Source: Deltaproteobacteria bacterium
GTDB lineage: Bacteria > Desulfobacterota > JADFXK01
Direction: 5' to 3'
DNA length: 5,529 nucleotides
Assembly: GCA_015233295.1 (NCBI GenBank)
Contig: JADFYC010000081.1
Span: 1-5,529 of the forward strand
Part shown: positions 5,495 through 5,529 of the stretch, in pieces
How the letters are laid out: each line of letters starts with the position of its first letter
How positions within the stretch are numbered: position 1 is the first letter of the stretch
Translations under genes and position numbers: made by a program
The notes under the pieces: model-generated
Database searches by the model: none
What the model saw: the letters and a program-made list of their open reading frames with translations, nothing else
What the model was told of the DNA's origin: nothing

Positions 5495-5529
5495 GTTAGA
5501 GATTAGATGAGATTCTCTTAGGGGAAACC

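Noticed and set aside
5498..5518. Short AGAGA/TCTCT pairing after parA as a terminator
   Set aside because: Only 5 bp, AT-rich and without a T-run; too weak to call.

Overview
The window reads as a chromosomal segment from a strictly anaerobic, selenocysteine-using bacterium. The best guess is a Desulfobacterota (former Deltaproteobacteria) sulfate reducer or syntroph with a Wood-Ljungdahl (acetyl-CoA) pathway. The grounds are a heterodisulfide-reductase-type electron module (HdrA, MvhD) joined to the MetV and MetF subunits of methylenetetrahydrofolate reductase, and an in-frame UGA in mvhD that fits a selenocysteine codon. The taxon is an inference; no rRNA or other marker gene is present.

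Left part (1-3352, + strand): the 3' part of hdrA (1-987, 5' end outside the window), mvhD (1032-1451, UGA/Sec at 1080-1082 followed by a SECIS-like hairpin), a 213-base gap with a compact hairpin, then metV (1665-2333) and metF (2330-3253) sharing a 4-base ATGA overlap. A strong intrinsic terminator closes the operon at 3313-3352. The four proteins make sense as one complex: MetF is the flavin-dependent folate reductase, MetV its Fe-S/zinc partner, MvhD a [2Fe-2S] electron carrier, and HdrA the FAD and multi-[4Fe-4S] hub. A similar MetVF/Hdr/MvhD assembly is known from the acetogen Moorella. It would reduce methylene-THF to methyl-THF, or run in reverse in an acetate oxidiser.

Middle (3353-3505): the space between convergent genes holds a 7-base-periodic repeat in two inverted arms. 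Units of the form GTTNNNN lie on the left (3356-3397) and units of the form AACNNNN on the right (3430-3499), with a perfect 13-base inverted match between the arms.

Right part: a secreted VanX/M15D-type D-Ala-D-Ala dipeptidase on the - strand (3506-4285) with a good promoter at 4418-4445, and a ParA-family ATPase on the + strand (4712-5494) with its own likely promoter at 4634-4662. They are divergent across a 426-base intergenic region. No parB is seen before the window ends. These two genes have no evident functional tie to the folate/electron-transfer operon.
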